NCBI GenBank assembly: GCA_963737555.1
Contig: CAVTTB010000001.1
Location: 62,001 to 126,000 of the forward strand
Source: JAHJQQ01 sp963737555
GTDB taxonomy: Bacteria; Pseudomonadota; Gammaproteobacteria; Thiohalobacterales; Thiohalobacteraceae
DNA: 64,000 bases
Direction: 5' to 3'
Part shown: positions 1-9,315 of the stretch, piece by piece
Layout: each line of letters starts with the position of its first letter
How positions within the stretch are numbered: position 1 is the stretch's first letter
Notes under the pieces: model-generated
What the model saw: only the letters and a program-made list of their open reading frames with translations
Told to the model about the DNA's origin: nothing
Database searches by the model: none
Position numbers and translations under genes: made by a program

Positions 1-553
1 CCTGCTTGGCATAATGCTCGTTGCAGAAATCCAGCACGCTGGCCTTCTTGGTGTTGGCCTCGGTCACCACGCCGGTGGACAGGTAGGTCGCATCATTGGG
101 GTTGATCGGTTCCGGCGAGGGAATCTCGATGACGGCCTTGCTGATTTCGGTGTCGGTGCAGGTCCGGGTGCTGCGGCAGGTCGCCGAGGTGCCGCCCAGT
201 ACCCAGTCGGTGCCCTTGATGACGTTGTCGCCGAGCACATCCACATCTTTGTTCAGAGCGACGTAGCGGGCCAGCGCCAGCGCCGCGGCCTTGACCTTGG
301 CGTAGGTGGCGACGTGGTCGACATTGCCCGCGGCGTCCTTCACCACCGGCAGGCGCGCCACGCGGTTGTAGGGCGTGACGGTTTCAAAGTCGTCATTGCC
401 ATACGCGTAGGCATAGCCGTCGCCGGCAACCGCTGATTGTGTGCCCAGGGCCATTGCCAAGCCCAGGCCGAGTGCCGCTCCGCCGAATAGGGCCTGCTTG
501 ATTCGGCCGCCCAAGCGTGTCGTTACCGCGGTGTTCTTGAATTGCTGACGCAT
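1..553 (-). CDS. Exported protein of unknown function (3' end cut by window edge)
   Basis: Reading the minus strand from an ATG at 553 gives 184 uninterrupted codons that run off the window edge, so the C-terminus is missing. The start is preceded by a strong GGAGG ribosome site. The first ~43 residues form a signal peptide: a basic start (MRQQFKNTAVTTRLGGRIKQ), then a hydrophobic run rich in A/L/G ending near SAVAG. The mature part begins GDGYAYAYGND, is rich in Ala, Val and Asp, and carries a close Cys pair (CRSTRTC) followed later by a single Cys (DFCNEHY). I do not recognise the family. Export to the periplasm or outer surface is inferred from the signal peptide only. Confidence 0.75.
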   Translation of the reverse strand, partial: MRQQFKNTAVTTRLGGRIKQALFGGAALGLGLAMALGTQSAVAGDGYAYAYGNDDFETVTPYNRVARLPVVKDAAGNVDHVATYAKVKAAALALARYVALNKDVDVLGDNVIKGTDWVLGGTSATCRSTRTCTDTEISKAVIEIPSPEPINPNDATYLSTGVVTEANTKKASVLDFCNEHYAKQ

Positions 554-763
554 TGTTCCATCCTCCGTTGTTGTACGGCCACACCGGTTTGCGCGTGGCT
601 ATGGCAAGCGAAGCTAGTCAGGCCTACAGCGGAACACCAGACATTTGTTCGTCAATATTCGTACGAGAACGGACGGATTAATTGTGCTTTGCGTCAACGA
701 GATAGACGGGCGAGGCGGGACATTTCGACGGAAAGCGACGGCGGGTGGGCGCGGTGCCGGCGG

Positions 764-2641
764 CTAGTGGTCGGTGGATTTCATACCCGAGATCAACAGG
801 CGGAAATCGGTCAGCGCCTGCTGCAGCTTTTTACGCTCGACGGTCGATTTCCGTCCGAGTTGCTTGAGCACGAACTCGGCGGTGTCGATGACGCGCTGGG
901 TGCGCGGGTTCTTGGGGCAGCTCTCGATGTTCAGGTATTTGTCCAGCGTCCGGGTGGTGGGTGTGGACTTGTCGATATACACCGGCCAGATCCGGCTCTC
1001 CTCGGCGAGGTCCAGCTTGCTCTTGTCCAGATCGTGTTCCCAGCAGGCCAGCGCGCAGAGCATGACGTTGACCGCCTGTTCGCGGACCGCCGGCCGCTCG
1101 GCGTCGACCTCCGCGACCTCGGCCCGCAACAAGTCGATGCTGGAGGCGGTCGATACCAAAACCGGGGCGCCGCGGGCGATCTCCAGCAGGCTGTTGAGCG
1201 ACTGCTCGACCGCGTTCATGCGCTGCTCGTTACGCTGGACGCTGGTGACGACCGCCTCCGTGGACAGATATTCGCCCAGGCGCGGATTCGCATTCAACAC
1301 CACCGCATAACCCCGGCCGCCGTGCACGTCCAGCGTACGGATCACGGCGTCGCGCTCGAAGCGGCTGCCATCCTTGCGGATGCAGGTAAGGTGCGCCGGC
1401 GTACTGCTTGCCGATGACCCATTGGATAGTCCCGCACCCCGCATCAGACCGACGATGTCATCACCGAACACATCGCCCAGATCCAGATCGCCGATCTCAT
1501 CAGGCGCATAGCCGAACAGGGCCGCGGCACCGCGGTTGAAATACACGGCTTCCTGGTCGTTGCCGAAACACAGAATCGCGCTGTCATCCAACTCCAGCAG
1601 GCGTTCCAGATCGTTGGTCCGCAGGCGCACCTGGTTGGCCATCGCATTGAAGGTCTCGGCGAGTACGGAAAAATCCCGCAGACCTTTTTTGTCCACCGTC
1701 AGGTCGAGCTTCCCGGCTGGCCATCTGCTTCATGTCCTGGATCATTCGCTTGACCGGCACGAACAGAAAGCGGTTGAACAGCCACAAGGCAAACAGTAGC
1801 GTCCCGAAGCGTCAGCAGCAGGAAACCGCTGATGGTGACGATGCGGGTACTTTCCATCTGCCGCATTGAGTTTCTCCACATCCTCGTAGCCGACGATTCG
1901 GAATGCGGGTTCGCCGTCCGACGAGTGCAGGATGTACTCGACTGGCAGGTGACTGTCGCGTGCGTTGGGTGTGCTGGCAATAATCGGGTTGCCGCTTGGC
2001 GAGAAAGATGCTGATCGGGGTTTGGGTGATGGCGCCGATGTCCGGCAGGTTGAACACCGGGTTGATGATGATCTCCAGGTAACCGATCAGACGCAGGCCG
2101 CCGATGGGCACCAGCGTGGAATACAACGGTCCCTGCGGCGAGATCCACAGTGCATCGACAGCTTTCAGTCGCTCGACGCCGGGGCGTTCCGCGAGAGTCT
2201 TTGCCAGGTGGCCGTCGAGTTTTGCGTCTAGTCCGGCGATGCCTTTGCCGCTCTCGGCGATGAGATTCAGGTCGAGATCGTAGATGCGGATTTTTTCCAG
2301 ATTGATGTTGGCGAAGCCGACGAAGCCATTGATGAACGGATCGTCGAGCAGGGCGACCAGATGATCGCATGGCCGCCCGGTTGCTGCGCGGCGCGGATCG
2401 CCTGGAGCATTTCGTCGCTGTGGCCCAGCCGCATGCCGAGTTCGAAGGTGTGGCCGCGCACCGCCTTGAGCATTTCCTGGGACGCCACCTCGATCACGCG
2501 CGACAGGCTGTTTACTTGGGCGTCGAGTGCGGCCTGGCGGAAATAGCTGCCGGCGAACAGGGACAAGACGCTGGCGACGGCGCCGATCATCAGGATGATG
2601 ATGACGGTTATGGCGCGGATGGAGAGGGCTTCGATGCGCAT
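764..2641 (-). CDS. Membrane sensor protein: TM, periplasmic domain, TM, HAMP, PAS (frameshifted)
   Basis: One gene split over three frames. The N-terminus (start 2641) has a membrane helix (ITVIIILMIGAVASVLSLF) followed by an extracytoplasmic sensor region. A second membrane helix lies near 1770-1840 (IVTISGFLLLTL then LLFALWLFNRFLF). A HAMP linker (LAETFNAMANQVRLRTNDL) and a PAS domain (DSAILCFGNDQEAVYFNRGAAALFGY) follow. The last ~170 residues are helical, and I see no kinase, GGDEF or methyl-accepting domain. At least five single-base shifts interrupt it (near 1710, 1806, 1853, 1996 and 2370). Three are repaired by removing one base from an AAGC/GCTT, matching errors elsewhere in the window, so the gene is probably intact in the organism. 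The ligand is unknown. Confidence 0.7.
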
Positions 2642-2678
2642 CGAGGGTATCGGCAGTGGCGCGGGCGCGCTACGTGCT

Positions 2679-3144
2679 CTAGTCCGTAATCACCGGCAAG
2701 CGTTTATCGGTCCATTCCTTCCAGCCGCCGCGAAACCAGAAGAGGTTTTTGTAGCCCCATTCCGTGGCCTTGTTGATGGCATCGGTGCTGCGCAGGCAAC
2801 GTGTGCCGTTGCAATAAAAAATAATCGTCGTGGTCTTATCCGGACTGAGCGTTTCGAGATCTTCGCGTTGCATATCGGTGTTCAGTAGATTTTCGGCGCC
2901 TTCGATATGGCCCTTGTCATATTCGGATTTCTTGCGCGAATCGATGATGATCAAGTCCGGGCCTGGACAGGATCAGTTCGACGACTTCCTCCGCCGTGAT
3001 GATGACCGTCCCCGGAATGCTGTCGGGGGCATACGGCTTTTCGGCGGCCACCGCGACTGCGCCGAACGGCAGCAGGCAGCACAGCAGCAGGGTTCGGGCC
3101 AATAACCCGTCGCAACAGCGTTTTAGATCCGATCTAGACAACAT
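2679..3144 (-). CDS. Exported rhodanese-like sulfurtransferase (one frameshift)
   Basis: The start at 3144 gives a basic N-terminus and a hydrophobic segment (LLARTLLLCCLLPFGAVAVAAE) that reads as a signal peptide. A single rhodanese domain follows. The catalytic loop is FYCNGTRC, with the first Cys in the position of the persulfide-carrying cysteine; the flanking IIIDSRKKSEYDKGHIEGA and FRGGWKEW segments are typical of single-domain rhodaneses. A one-base shift near 2950, at a run of C and G, separates the signal peptide part from the catalytic part. Family knowledge supports sulfur transfer from a sulfane donor. Its position downstream of the divergent HIT gene says nothing specific about substrate. 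Confidence 0.75.
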
Positions 3145-3305
3145 CAGGTTTTCCAGGGCGACATGCACTCGGCACCCATGATGCGACACAGCCGGTAGCG
3201 TGGCAACGGTAGGCGTGCTGATCCGGACAACGCTTCCCTTGACGCCGCGGACGGTATGAGTGATGTATGCTTTCCCGCATTCGCCGCCACACGAGTGTTT
3301 CCACC

Positions 3306-3713
3306 ATGACATCTCCCACGACCACGTGCCTGTTCTGCGATTCCGCCACGGCTATTTTCAATAACGACCACGCCTTCGTGCGCTTCGACGATTTTCCGGT
3401 GAATCCCGGCCATTGTCTGATTATCCCGCACCGCCACTTCGCCAGTTTCTTCGAGGCCACGCCCGAGGAGCGGGCGGCGATCTTTGCGCTGGTCGATCTG
3501 GCGCGCGCGCGGGTGGACGCGGAATTCCAGCCCGGCGGGTATAACATCGGCGTGAACGTGGGACCGATCGCCGGGCAGAGCGTCATGCATCTGCATGTGC
3601 ATCTGATCCCGCGCTATGCCGGCGATGTGGAAAATCCCAAGGGCGGTGTACGCGGCGTGATCCCGAGTCGGCAGAAATACGATATATTGCAGCCAACGCG
3701 TTCCGAGAGGTAA
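3306..3713 (+). CDS. HIT-family nucleotide hydrolase/transferase
   Basis: A 135-residue histidine-triad protein. The N-terminal CLFCDS holds a CxxC pair of the kind that binds zinc in some HIT proteins. The central NPGHCLIIPHRHF and the catalytic triad HLHVHLIPR (positions ~98-106) are clear. Proteins of this size act on nucleoside phosphoramidates, AMP-lysine type adducts or dinucleoside polyphosphates; the substrate here cannot be told. The ATG at 3306 was chosen because the conserved domain begins directly after it. The next small gene starts 3 nt after the stop codon, so the two are probably co-transcribed. Confidence 0.85.
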   Translation: MTSPTTTCLFCDSATAIFNNDHAFVRFDDFPVNPGHCLIIPHRHFASFFEATPEERAAIFALVDLARARVDAEFQPGGYNIGVNVGPIAGQSVMHLHVHLIPRYAGDVENPKGGVRGVIPSRQKYDILQPTRSER

Positions 3714-3716
3714 GCC

Positions 3717-3956
3717 ATGCGCGGATTCGTCCCGCCCGATCCCGAAACCGGCGTCTCCGACGTGCGCTACGCAGTGATCTTTACGCCGCGCCAGAACCGC
3801 ACGCGCTTTCCCGCCGGTAATGTCGAGATCTTCGAGTCGCTCGATGCCGCGCGCGCGGCCGCCGATCCGACCGGTAACCGCCATGCCGCAGTGGTCATCG
3901 GGCCGTCGAAATCCTCGGAAGGGCAATTCATCTTTTATCTGCAACGCTGGCTATAG
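3717..3956 (+). CDS. Small conserved-looking hypothetical protein
   Basis: A 79-residue protein starting 3 nt after the HIT gene stop, preceded by GAGAGG as ribosome site. The sequence is MRGFVPPDPETGVSDVRYAV and continues with many Pro, Arg and Ala, ending FIFYLQRWL. There are no membrane segments or cysteines. I do not recognise a family. Tight spacing supports translation with the HIT protein. Confidence 0.55.
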   Translation: MRGFVPPDPETGVSDVRYAVIFTPRQNRTRFPAGNVEIFESLDAARAAADPTGNRHAAVVIGPSKSSEGQFIFYLQRWL

Positions 3957-4034
3957 TTAATCCATGGCCATCCTTATGAAGCTATGGGTGAAGCTATTGG
4001 CCGTGCGCCAACAGACTGCGAGAGAGTGTGTGAC

Positions 4035-6363
4035 ATGGTAAGCCCCGAACAACACAAGAAGCTTCCGGCGCTCTTGAGCACCCCATTGGGGTTGGTGCTG
4101 GTGTTTTGCGCGCTTGTGGGCGTGGTCGAGTTGCTGATCATGGCCGTCGTGCAGGATGCCCTTGTCCCTGCATTTGTCTCGGCCGCGGCCTGGGATTACA
4201 TCGATGCCGCAATGCTCGCCATCATCGTCGGTCCAATACTTTATCTTCTGGTCTTCCAGAGAATGCAGCAGGACATCCTCACGCACGAGCGCATCGAGGC
4301 AGAATTGCACCGCAGCGAGGAGCAGTTCCGTCGCCTGTCGCAGATATCGCCGGTCGGCATCTTTCATGCCGATGCCCAGGGGGCCTGCACCTATGTCAAC
4401 GAGCGCTGGTGCGAAATCACCGGACTCACGATCGAAGAATCCCTGGGCGAAGGCTGGATGCGGGCGCTGCACCCGGATGACCGCGAACGACACATTGGCC
4501 CTGTGGCAGAAGGCCATGTCCAGCCGACAGTCGGTGCATATGGAATGGCGCATGCGCAAACCCGATGGCACGGTGTATTGGGCGCTCGGCGGCGCGACAA
4601 CGGAATTCGATGGGCAGGGCAATGTGCTTGGCTTCATCGGCATCGTCAATGATATTACCGAGCGCAAGCGTATCGAAGATGAGTTGCGCATCGCCGCCAT
4701 CGCCTTCGAGTCGCAGGAAGGGATGTTGGTCACCGATGCGAACGGTATCATTCTGCGAGTCAATCAGGCCTTCACCCGTCTGACCGGATACAGCGCGGAG
4801 GAGGCTATCGGGAAAACACCGGAAATGCTGCGCTCCGGTCGCCACGACAAGGTGTTCTATCAAGAGCTGTGGGAGACCATTAAGACGCAGCGCTACTGGC
4901 AGGGTGAGATCTGGAACCGACGCAAGAGCGGCAAGATCTACGCTGAGTGGTTGACCATCTCCGCTGTCACCGCGCCCGATGGGCAGGTCACCCATTACGT
5001 CGGCACCTTTTCCGATATTACCCAGAACAGTGAGGCGGAGGCTGAGATACACCGTCTGGCCTATTACGACGCACTCACGCATCTGCCCAACCGGCGTCTG
5101 TTGCAGGACCGGCTGGGCCAGGCGTTGCTCGCGACGCAGCGCAGCGGCCATTGCGGCGCCATCCTGTACTTGGATCTGGATAACTTCAAGACGCTCAACG
5201 ACACGCGCGGCCACGAGGTTGGCGATCTGCTGCTGATCGAGGTGGCGCAACGTCTGCAGGCCTGCGTGCGCGGCTGCGACACGGTGGCGCGATTGGGCGG
5301 CGATGAGTTTGTGGTGCTGCTGGAAGATCTGAGTGGGGATATCGAGGAGGCCGCCGTGCAGTCCAGGCAGTTGGGCGAAAAAGTTCTCGAAACGATTTCA
5401 CAACCTTATCGTCTCAAGGACGGTGAATACCATTGCACTACCAGCATTGGCGCGGGCCTGTTTATCGACAACGATACGACGACCGAAGAGCTGCTCAAGC
5501 GTGCCGACCTCGCCATGTATGAGGCCAAGAGCATGGGACGTAACAGCCTGTGTTTCTTCGATCCCAATATGCAACGGACACTGGACCTGCGGAGCGCGCT
5601 GGTGAATGACCTGCGCCAGGCCTGTTCGCGTCAGGAATTACGACTTTACTACCAGCCGCAGATCGACAGCACCCGCGGTGTCATCGGTGCCGAGGCCTTG
5701 TTGCGCTGGAACCATCCCGAACGCGGCCTGGTTGCGCCGGGCGAATTTATCCCGCTCGCCGAAGAAACCGGGCTTATTCTACCTATTGGTCATTGGGTGC
5801 TTGAGACGGCATGTGTTCAGATCAAGGCCTGGGAGAACGATCCGTTCGCCCGCGACCTGCGGTTGGCCGTCAATGTCAGCGCGCGCCAATTCCGTCAGCG
5901 GGATTTCGTTGCGCAGGTCCGGCAGGTGTTGGACCATACGGGGGCCAACCCGACGCGTCTCAAGATCGAGCTGACCGAGAGCATGGTGCTTGACAACATG
6001 AGTGATGCCACCGCCAAGATGCGTGCGCTTAGAACCCTGGGTGTCGATCTTTCGATGGATGATTTCGGTACCGGCTATTCCTCGCTATCCTATCTCAAGC
6101 AATTGCCGCTGGATCAGCTTAAGATCGACCGCTCCTTCATCACCCATCTCATCACCGACAGTAACGATGCCGCGATCGTGAAGGCCATCATCACCCTCGG
6201 GCAGACATTCGGGTTGAGCGTAATCGCCGAAGGCGTAGAGACCGTGGCGCAGCAGGAACTGCTTCAGGAGCATGGTTGCCATCTTTACCAAGGTTATCTT
6301 TTCAGCCGACCGGTGCCATTGGATGAGTTCGAACGTTATTTGAGGGTCAAGGATAATGACTAA
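4035..6363 (+). CDS. Membrane PAS-PAS-GGDEF-EAL c-di-GMP signalling protein (one frameshift)
   Basis: Two N-terminal membrane helices (STPLGLVLVFCALVGVVELL and DYIDAAMLAIIVGPILYLLV) are followed by two PAS/PAC domains. A GGDEF domain with the intact active-site motif GGDEF comes next (~residue 425), then an EAL domain with the EAL motif (GAEALLRWNHPE) and the DDFGTGYSSLSYL loop. Diguanylate cyclase and c-di-GMP phosphodiesterase activities are both possible, since both motifs are kept. A single base is out of frame near 4490, inside the first PAS domain. ATG 4035 places the first helix close to the N-terminus; the upstream in-frame ATG at 3984 is an alternative. It overlaps the next gene by 8 nt. 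Confidence 0.85.
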
Positions 6364-7465
6364 GCTAATTTCCTCGCCATTTTCTCCATCGATTCGCTCT
6401 GAGTGGCTCTTGGGCGCGCTCGGCCTGCTTGTCCTGCTGTCCGGCTGCCAGTCGTTCACCAGCGTCAAATCGAGCTTGCCCGCGCCCGTGGCGACCCACG
6501 AGTTTTTCTTCGACCCTGAACGCGACGATGTCGTGGGCACGGTGCAAATTATCAAGGCGCACGAACAAGACACCTTCCCCGATATCGCCCGGCGCTTCAA
6601 CGTCGGCTTCGAGGAAATGGTCAGCGCCAATCCCGGTGTCAGCCCGTGGCTGCCGCGCGCGGGCACCGAGATCGTGATCCCCACGCAGTTCGTGTTGCCC
6701 GACGCGCCGCGCACCGGCATCGTCGTCAACCTCGCCGCGATGCGGCTGTTCTATTTTCCGCCGGCCAAGGCCGGCGAACCGCAGCGCGTCATCACGCATC
6801 CGCTCGGCATCGGTCGCGTGGAATGGAAAACGCCGCAGGGCACGACCAAGATCGTGGCGAAGACCGAGGCGCCGGCCTGGATACCGACAGAGTCGATCCG
6901 CAAGGAACACGCCGCCGAGGGCGATGTGCTGCCCGCCGTCGTGCCGCCCGGGCCGGACAATCCCATGGGCACGCATGCGCTGCGCCTAGGCTGGCCGAAA
7001 TACTCCATTCATGGCACCAACAAACCGCCCAGCATCGGCCTGCGCGGCAGCCACGGTTGTCTGCGCATGTATCCTGAGGACATCGTGCGTCTGTACGACG
7101 AGGTGCCGGTCGGCACGCCGGTGCGCGTGGTGAATCAACCGACGGTGTTCGGCTGGCGCGGCAGCACACTGTATGTGCAAGCCTATCCCGTCTTGGAAGA
7201 CGACAAACGTGATCAGGAAAAACTCATCAAGAAAGCGCTGAACGCCGCGCTCGAATCTCCGCAGTCGGAATTCGACGCGCGCCCGCAGCTCGCCATCGAT
7301 CAAAGCGTACTCGATGCCGTGACGGAGCAGCCACGCGCGATCGCCATACCGATCATTCAGCCGGGGCTCACGCTGCAGGCGTATCTCGCGCGTGCAATGC
7401 GCGTAGAGAATATCTTGCCGCCGAATGCGACATCGGCGGGAGATGTTAGGGTTGATCAGAACTGA
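6356..7465 (+). CDS. L,D-transpeptidase (YkuD) lipoprotein with LysM-like domain
   Basis: A 369-residue protein. A signal sequence ends in the lipobox LLSGC (Cys31), so it is probably a lipoprotein. Residues ~63-112 look like a LysM peptidoglycan-binding domain (VQIIKAHEQDTFPDIARRFNV ending EIVIPTQ). Residues ~120-260 are a YkuD catalytic domain with HGT (219-221) and SHGCLRM (232-238), Cys235 being the catalytic nucleophile. Family members make 3-3 peptidoglycan cross-links or anchor lipoproteins to the cell wall. The tail after residue 260 is not recognised. The ATG overlaps the end of the GGDEF-EAL gene, so the two are probably translated from one message. Confidence 0.88.
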   Translation: MTKLISSPFSPSIRSEWLLGALGLLVLLSGCQSFTSVKSSLPAPVATHEFFFDPERDDVVGTVQIIKAHEQDTFPDIARRFNVGFEEMVSANPGVSPWLPRAGTEIVIPTQFVLPDAPRTGIVVNLAAMRLFYFPPAKAGEPQRVITHPLGIGRVEWKTPQGTTKIVAKTEAPAWIPTESIRKEHAAEGDVLPAVVPPGPDNPMGTHALRLGWPKYSIHGTNKPPSIGLRGSHGCLRMYPEDIVRLYDEVPVGTPVRVVNQPTVFGWRGSTLYVQAYPVLEDDKRDQEKLIKKALNAALESPQSEFDARPQLAIDQSVLDAVTEQPRAIAIPIIQPGLTLQAYLARAMRVENILPPNATSAGDVRVDQN

Positions 7466-7499
7466 TCGTCGAACACAATATTTCCGGGAGGACTCAGCT

Positions 7500-7805
7500 G
7501 TGTCATTACGTGATATCGAAGAAAAGCGGGATTTTATGCGTATGCAGATGGATTGCACGGCGCAATGCACGGACATGCGCAGCGGTGAGCAGTTTGACGG
7601 TCAGGTCAAGGATCTCAGCGGCAAGGGGTTGTGTCTGGAGTTGACGCGCGACCTGGCGCCGGGATCGCTGCTGGAGGTGCGCATCGTACCGGAAATGGCG
7701 GTGGTGCCGCCTCTGCACGCGGTGGTGGAAGTGATGCGCGTGGAGCCGGATATCAGCGGCGAGCGTTTCCTCACCGGCACGTCGATCCGCGAATTCAAAT
7801 CCTGA
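7500..7805 (+). CDS. PilZ-domain c-di-GMP binding protein
   Basis: About 101 residues forming a single PilZ domain. The c-di-GMP contact region appears as EEKRDFMRM, a variant of the RxxxR switch, followed by DLSGKGLCLEL, matching the (D/N)xSxxG motif. I chose the GTG at 7500 because GGGAGG lies 8 nt upstream; an upstream ATG at 7425 would overlap the transpeptidase gene and lacks a site. Together with the GGDEF-EAL gene 1 kb upstream it suggests local c-di-GMP signalling. The effector partner is unknown. Confidence 0.78.
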   Translation: MSLRDIEEKRDFMRMQMDCTAQCTDMRSGEQFDGQVKDLSGKGLCLELTRDLAPGSLLEVRIVPEMAVVPPLHAVVEVMRVEPDISGERFLTGTSIREFKS

Positions 7806-7817
7806 ACACACTGCGCT

Positions 7818-8322
7818 ATGTCTGCACATTCGCCTAGCGATGCCGAACTGCAAGGGTTTGCGCAGCGCCTGGGTGAATGCCTGGTGTCGGCCGGGAAGCG
7901 TGTTGGCATTGGCCGAATCCTGCACCGGCGGTTGGGTGGCCAAGATCGTCACCGATATCGACGGCAGTTCGCGCTGGTTCGAGCGCGGCTTCGTCACCTA
8001 TACGAATGAATCCAAGCACGAACTGCTCGATGTTTCCGCCGACACACTGGCGCGCGAGGGTGCCGTCAGCGCGGCGACGGTCGCGGCGATGGCGCGGGGC
8101 GCGTTGGCACACAGTCACGCGCAGCTGAGTTGCGCGATCAGCGGTATCGCCGGGCCGGGCGGCGCGACGGCGGATAAGCCGGTCGGATTGGTCTGGTTCG
8201 CCTGGGGCGAACGCGACGGCACGCTGCGCACGGAACAACAGATTTTCACCGGTGATCGTGAGGCGGTGCGCCGGCAGGCGGTGGCGCATGCGTTGCGGGG
8301 ACTGTTGGATGTCTGCGCCTGA
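7818..8322 (+). CDS. pncC: Nicotinamide-nucleotide amidase (CinA C-terminal type; one frameshift)
   Basis: A stand-alone CinA C-terminal domain of ~167 residues that deamidates nicotinamide mononucleotide in the NAD salvage cycle. Typical segments are VLALAESCTGGWVAKIVTD, VTYTNESKHELL and CAISGIAGPGGA. The reading frame starts at ATG 7818 (MSAHSPSDAELQ) and shifts by one base at 7896-7899, where AAGC should read AGC. This restores ...SAGSVLALAESCTGG. pncC immediately upstream of recA is a common gammaproteobacterial arrangement. It overlaps the following thpR start. Confidence 0.82.
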
Positions 8323-8886
8323 AGTGCATCCCGATTCCGGTTCGGTCACGGAACGCGAATCCAGACAGCGCGTGTTCTTCGCGCTCTGGCCGGATGGCGA
8401 GGTGCGCGCGTCTATGGATACGTCTCGCGCGCCAGCATGCGCGTCACAACGGCCGTGCGGTCGTCGCCGGAGAATCTCCACATCACGTTGGCTTTCGTCG
8501 GCGGTGTGACCGCTGAACAGCGTGCCTGCATGGAGGCGGCGGCCGCAACGATTGTGTTGCCGCCGGCTTTTACCGTGACATTTCGATCGCCTGGGTTTCT
8601 GGCCGCGCCCACGCATCCTCTGGGCCGGCGCCAGTGTCATGCCGCCGGAGCTTGACCGATCTCGTGGCCGCCCTGAATAGCGCGTTGATCCCGTGCGGCT
8701 ATCAGCCCGAGACGCGGCCGTTTCAAGCGCATGTCACGTTGGCGCGCAAGGCGCAGCGGTCGCCTGAGATTGTCAGTATCCCGCCCATCGCTCTGGCAGG
8801 TCGATGCCTTCTGTCTGGTCGAGTCGGTCACGGGCGAGCGGGGCAGTGAATACCGGGTGATCGCTCGCTGGCCGTTACGCGTCTAA
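8309..8886 (+). CDS. thpR: RNA 2',3'-cyclic phosphodiesterase / 2'-5' RNA ligase-like (several frameshifts)
   Basis: A 2H phosphoesterase family protein. Both signature motifs are present: NLHITLAFVGG and, in another frame, FQAHVTLARKAQ. The N-terminus RVFFALWPDGEVR and the C-terminus VTGERGSEYRVIARWPLRV also fit ThpR. About five single-base shifts break the gene (near 8415, 8470, 8582, 8651 and 8795). The one at 8650-8653 is again a GCTT that should be GCT. The start ATG 8309 overlaps the pncC stop, so the two genes are translationally coupled. The biological substrate of ThpR is uncertain even in model organisms. Confidence 0.72.
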
Positions 8887-8903
8887 GACATTTGAACAAG
8901 GTT

Positions 8904-9015
8904 TCCGTAGGAGCGGCCTCAAGGTGAGGCGCTTGCGCCGAGAGACTGCCCTGGGGCACTGGCCGCGAACCCGAGCCGGCACGCCCATTCGCGGCCAGTG
9001 CCCGTTCCTACGGGA
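8904..9015. repeat. REP-like nested hairpin
   Basis: An inner perfect 16-bp stem (8954-8969 paired with 8988-9003, containing CACTGGCCGCGAA) has an 18-nt loop. It is enclosed by an outer imperfect pair, CCGTAGGAGCGG at 8905-8916 and CCGTTCCTACGG at 9002-9013. The GTAGGAGCGG plus GGCCGCGAA layout resembles the repetitive extragenic palindromes common in gammaproteobacteria. It could also end transcription of pncC-thpR, although no T-run follows. Confidence 0.6.
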
Positions 9016-9080
9016 TTCGTTTTTTTGCCCAGTGAACCCAATCATTTTTCATCAAGCCACTTGCAGCCAATCGGCGGGTA

Positions 9081-9096
9081 CTGTATAAATCCACAG
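9081..9096 (+). promoter_or_regulatory. LexA (SOS) box upstream of recA
   Basis: CTGTATAAATCCACAG matches the CTGT-N8-ACAG SOS box. It is extended symmetrically to TACTG...CAGTA. It sits 219 nt upstream of the recA start and implies LexA repression of recA-recX. Confidence 0.85.
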
Positions 9097-9315
9097 TACC
9101 CGCTGCGGCAGCTTTTCGCGCAGTCCGGCGATGCTCTCAACTCGCTGTTTTCTCTGAGTTCAGGGGTCCAACGTCCCGGTCGGCGCGGGTTGCCCCAGTG
9201 GTTCTAAGATAGTTCCGGGAGCGAGGCACGTGGGATAATCGCCGCGTTCCAATAGACAGATTCGGTGGCCAGGGATGGCTGCGATCCAACACACCCAGCA
9301 GGGGGAGACACGACA

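Larger units (their letters stand above)
8887..9315 (+). other. Intergenic region upstream of recA
   Basis: 429 bases without a gene. It contains a REP-like hairpin at 8904-9015 and a CTGT-N8-ACAG (LexA-type) box at 9081-9096, both listed separately. The rest, 9100-9300, should hold the recA promoter and leader. I cannot pick a single convincing -10/-35 pair. The recA ribosome site GGGGGAG lies at 9301-9307. Confidence 0.6.

Noticed and set aside
764..1696. Stand-alone PAS protein
   Set aside because: The upstream frames supply the membrane helices and the HAMP start, so this is the 3' part of one frameshifted sensor gene.
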